From positions 1 through 6,840 of the forward strand of contig JAIVGT010000234.1 of NCBI GenBank assembly GCA_020201485.1: DNA of 6,840 bases, read 5' to 3'. Position numbers and translations under genes: made by a program. The first letter of the stretch is position 1; every line of letters begins with the position of its first letter. The notes below the pieces were generated by a model. That model did no database searches and was not told the origin of the DNA. It was given only the letters and a program-made list of their open reading frames with translations. Source of the stretch: Halobacteriales archaeon. Lineage in GTDB: Archaea > Thermoplasmatota > SW-10-69-26 > JACQPN01 > JAIVGT01. Shown in pieces: positions 4,595 to 6,840 of this stretch.

Positions 4595-5791
4595 ATGGAC
4601 CGCCGCCTGCTCGCAGCCCTGCTGCTCGCCTTGCTCACCCCCGCCTTGGCGGGCTGCACGGCCACACCCAAGGCCGCCCAGGAGCAACCGGCCGCGGCCA
4701 AGCCCATCGACCAGCCCAAGCTCGTCAACGCCACGGAGGCGGCGAACGTCACGAGCGGCGACGGGCCGGGCGAGTTCCAGAAGAGCCTGGACGAGAAGTT
4801 CCACACCCACAACTACTGGGGCGGCGCGCTCGAGAAGGTGCTGATGGACGCGGACGTGGACAGCGCGCCCCTCGTCCCCGACCCGACGAACCGCAACGGC
4901 GGCTTCTTCAACTTCGGCTTCCGCGCCTCCGCCGGCGGGACCAGCTTCCTCCTCCCCGAGGGCAGCATCGTCCCCCCGGAGACGAACAAGCTCGAGGTCA
5001 CGGTCACGTGGGCGGACAGCCCGACCATCACTGGCCTGCGCCTGGGCTGGAACAACGCCAGCAGCCAGCGCGTGACCTACGCCCCGCCCATGGGCGCGGG
5101 CGGCGGCACGGTCGGCATCGCCTGCGACCTGCTGAGCAACGACATCCCGCACACCTCGGTGTCGAAGTGGGGCTTCTACCTCCAGCCGTCGAGCGCGAAC
5201 GGGCCCGGGCTGTTCAACGGCACGGCGCACGTCACGGTGAAGGCGTTCCGCAACGACACGCTGTTCGTCGCCCCGCCCCACCCGGACTACTGGGGCGCGA
5301 ACACCACCCTGCCCATCCTCAACGTCACGGCCGCGGCGTCGGAGACGGACGTGCTGTTCATCCCGGCGGATTTCTTCCTCGACCCGTTCGGCGGCGGCGA
5401 GAACAACGGCGGCTTCGACTTCTTCCCCCTGCCCAACGGCACGCTCATCCCGCCCCACACCGGCGTCGTCAACGTCGTGCTCACGTGGAAGAACAACAGC
5501 ACCCTGCCCAACCCGGACGACATGCACCCGACGCTCGGCTACGTCCAGGCCGGCTCGCGCGGCTTCTTCACGCCCGCGGGGGAGCGCGACGGGGACCAGC
5601 TCACCTTCGCCATCCCGGCGGACGCGCGCCACTGGGACAGCCCGTACCAGAACCGCAGCCAGTGGGGCTTCGTCGTGTTCCTCACGAGCCAGACCGACGG
5701 CACGACCGGCTTCGGCTTCACGAACGTCGGCCAGTTCGACGGCTTCTTCCACCTCGAGGTCGTGGCGGAGCGGGAAGCCATCGGCGCGTGA
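4595..5791 (+). CDS. Secreted lipoprotein with two tandem beta-rich domains, glycosylation-rich
   Basis: The 398-residue product starts with a clear lipoprotein signal (MDRRLLAALLLALLTPALAGC; lipobox LAGC, Cys21), then an Ala/Pro/Gln-rich linker to about residue 68. The rest is one domain present twice, roughly 70-219 and 229-393. Matching landmarks are NYWG (73-76) and DYWG (231-234), NGGFFNF (101-107) and NGGFDFF (271-277), LPEGSIVPP (120-128) and LPNGTLIPP (279-287), VTVTW and VVLTW, SKWGF (190-194) and SQWGF (355-359), and FNGTAHVTVKAFR beside FDGFFHLEVVAER. The pattern suggests beta-sandwich folds. Eleven N-X-S/T sequons (Asn45, 51, 154, 208, 220, 236, 243, 281, 300, 301 and 353) mark an exported, probably N-glycosylated surface protein. 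I do not recognise the family; a ligand-binding or structural cell-surface role is conceivable. The ATG at 4595 fits a leaderless promoter. The gene ends three bases before the convergent dehydrogenase gene. Confidence 0.9.
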   Translation: MDRRLLAALLLALLTPALAGCTATPKAAQEQPAAAKPIDQPKLVNATEAANVTSGDGPGEFQKSLDEKFHTHNYWGGALEKVLMDADVDSAPLVPDPTNRNGGFFNFGFRASAGGTSFLLPEGSIVPPETNKLEVTVTWADSPTITGLRLGWNNASSQRVTYAPPMGAGGGTVGIACDLLSNDIPHTSVSKWGFYLQPSSANGPGLFNGTAHVTVKAFRNDTLFVAPPHPDYWGANTTLPILNVTAAASETDVLFIPADFFLDPFGGGENNGGFDFFPLPNGTLIPPHTGVVNVVLTWKNNSTLPNPDDMHPTLGYVQAGSRGFFTPAGERDGDQLTFAIPADARHWDSPYQNRSQWGFVVFLTSQTDGTTGFGFTNVGQFDGFFHLEVVAEREAIGA

Positions 5792-5794
5792 GGC

Positions 5795-6840
5795 TCACCG
5801 GCCCAGGCCGATGGCCCGGTACTCCACGCCCGCAGCGCGCATGGCCGCAGGGTCGAAGGCGCGCCGGCCATCCACGACCAGGGCGCGCGCCATGTGCTGC
5901 TTGAACAGCTCGGGCGGCATGCGGCGGAACTCCTCCCACTCCGTCTGCACGATGGCGCACTCCGCCTGGTCGAGGGCGTCGAACACGGTGCCAGCCAGCT
6001 CCACGTCGTGGCCGGCGAGGAGGGCGAAGTTCGGCCCGGCGTGCGGGTCGTAGCACACCACGCGCGCCCCGGCCTTGCGCAGGGCGTGCCAGATGGGGTA
6101 GGCGCGCGTCTCGCGCACGTCGTCGGTGCCCGGCTTGAACGCCAGGCCGAGCAGGGCGATGCGCTTGCCCTTGAGCGAGCCGAGCGCCTCGCGCGCGATG
6201 CGCACGACGTGCAGGGGCTGCTCCTGGTTCCCGTCGAGCACGGCGCGCAGGATGCGGCTCGGCGTGCGCTTCTCCTCGCTCAGCCGCAGCAAAGCCGCCA
6301 GATCCTTGGGGAAGCAGCTCCCGCCGAACCCGGCCCCGGCGCGGAGGAACTTCGGGCCGATGCGCTGGTCCAGCCCCACCCCCTCCATGACCTGCTGCAC
6401 GTCGATGCCGAGCTGCTCGCTCAGGTTCGCCATCTCGTTCGCGAAGCCGACGCGCGCGGCGAGCATGGCGTTGCTCGCGTACTTGATCATCTCCGCGGTG
6501 CGGATGTCGGTGCCGACGCGGGGCGCGGCGATGCCCTCGTACAGCGCCCAGCAGGCTTTGGCGCTCGCGTCATCCAGCGCGCCGACGACGAGGCGGTCCG
6601 GCTGCCGGGCGTCGGCGAGCGCATCGCCCTCCTTGAGGAACTCCGGGTTGTGCGCCAGGCCGAAGCCTGGCCCCGGGACCTTGCCGCTCGCCCGCTGCAC
6701 GGCCAGGCCGACGATGCCCTCGGTCGTGCCGGGGAGCACCGTGCTCTTCGTCACGACGCAGTGCCAGTCGCCGCTGCCGCGCAGGGCATCGCCCACCTGC
6801 TTCGCGGCCTGCTTGAGGAACTTCGGGTCCTGCTCGCCGC
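5795..6840 (-). CDS. UDP-glucose 6-dehydrogenase, N-terminus outside window
   Basis: The frame is open to the window edge at 6840; the GTG at 6796 is internal, since coding continues upstream (DPKFLKQAAKQ). The enzyme oxidises UDP-glucose to UDP-glucuronate with two NAD+ and supplies hexuronic acid for surface glycans. The first Rossmann motif is missing because it lies beyond the edge. Visible family motifs in order are VTKSTVLPGTT, NPEFLKEGDAL with PDRLVVG, AEMIKYASNAMLA with the conserved Lys and Asn, GFGGSCFPKDLAAL with the catalytic Cys (codon at 6314-6316), and LLGLAFKPGTDDVRET, followed by the C-terminal nucleotide-binding domain. The GGSCFPKD form favours UDP-glucose dehydrogenase over the UDP-ManNAc dehydrogenases; GDP-mannose dehydrogenase is a less likely alternative. 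In haloarchaea a homologue, AglM, acts in N-glycosylation. The gene ends in TGA at 5795-5797. Confidence 0.93.
   Translation of the reverse strand, partial: GEQDPKFLKQAAKQVGDALRGSGDWHCVVTKSTVLPGTTEGIVGLAVQRASGKVPGPGFGLAHNPEFLKEGDALADARQPDRLVVGALDDASAKACWALYEGIAAPRVGTDIRTAEMIKYASNAMLAARVGFANEMANLSEQLGIDVQQVMEGVGLDQRIGPKFLRAGAGFGGSCFPKDLAALLRLSEEKRTPSRILRAVLDGNQEQPLHVVRIAREALGSLKGKRIALLGLAFKPGTDDVRETRAYPIWHALRKAGARVVCYDPHAGPNFALLAGHDVELAGTVFDALDQAECAIVQTEWEEFRRMPPELFKQHMARALVVDGRRAFDPAAMRAAGVEYRAIGLGR

Noticed and set aside
4583..5752. Long minus-strand open frame of 389 codons opposite the two-domain lipoprotein
   Set aside because: Its composition is repetitive Val/Arg/Ala/Glu typical of an antisense frame, while the plus strand has a signal peptide and duplicated domains.
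5008..5904. Plus-strand frame of 298 codons rich in Arg, Pro and His inside the lipoprotein gene
   Set aside because: It is an out-of-frame reading that crosses the stop of one real gene and runs into the convergent dehydrogenase.

Overview
The window is very GC-rich (well over 60% G+C, judged by eye) and is almost certainly archaeal. It carries a complete transcription factor B (TFB) directly behind the H/ACA ribonucleoprotein subunit Gar1, archaeal BRE/TATA-type promoters, a probably leaderless gene, a GGTGA-type Shine-Dalgarno site, and an exported lipoprotein rich in N-glycosylation sequons. The proteins lack the strong acidic bias of haloarchaea. A high-GC Thermoplasmatota (Thermoplasmata-like) lineage is my best guess, but it is an inference only.

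Layout, left to right. The plus-strand gene at 3-653 is the C-terminal part of a polytopic membrane protein cut by the window edge. It converges on a minus-strand block. In transcription order (right to left) that block is gar1 (4310-4086), tfb (4079-3135), a YdhR-family small protein (2887-2591), a decayed fragment of a second tfb (2490-2334), an aldo/keto reductase (2243-1362) and a small Cys/His-rich lipoprotein (1260-703). The 284-base gap at 4311-4594 is a divergent promoter region. On its right, a 398-residue lipoprotein with two copies of one domain runs on the plus strand (4595-5791). Three bases beyond it, convergent, lies the C-terminal part of a UDP-glucose 6-dehydrogenase (5795-6840), whose N-terminus is outside the window.

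How the parts relate. gar1 and tfb form a tight two-gene unit: the tfb ribosome-binding site overlaps the gar1 stop codon, and one TATA box precedes gar1. The YdhR-like protein and the aldo/keto reductase look like separately acquired metabolic or redox genes. The two lipoproteins and the dehydrogenase point to cell-surface work, and hexuronic acids made from UDP-glucose are common in archaeal N-glycans. Three promoters share a GGCTAWA-type core.

The most notable finding is the tfb remnant at 2334-2490. Its blocks are almost identical in DNA to the intact tfb about 0.8 kb away, yet they are broken by several indels. This implies a recent duplication, or gene conversion, followed by deletional decay. 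I found no new multi-gene system such as a defence island, CRISPR array or mobile element.
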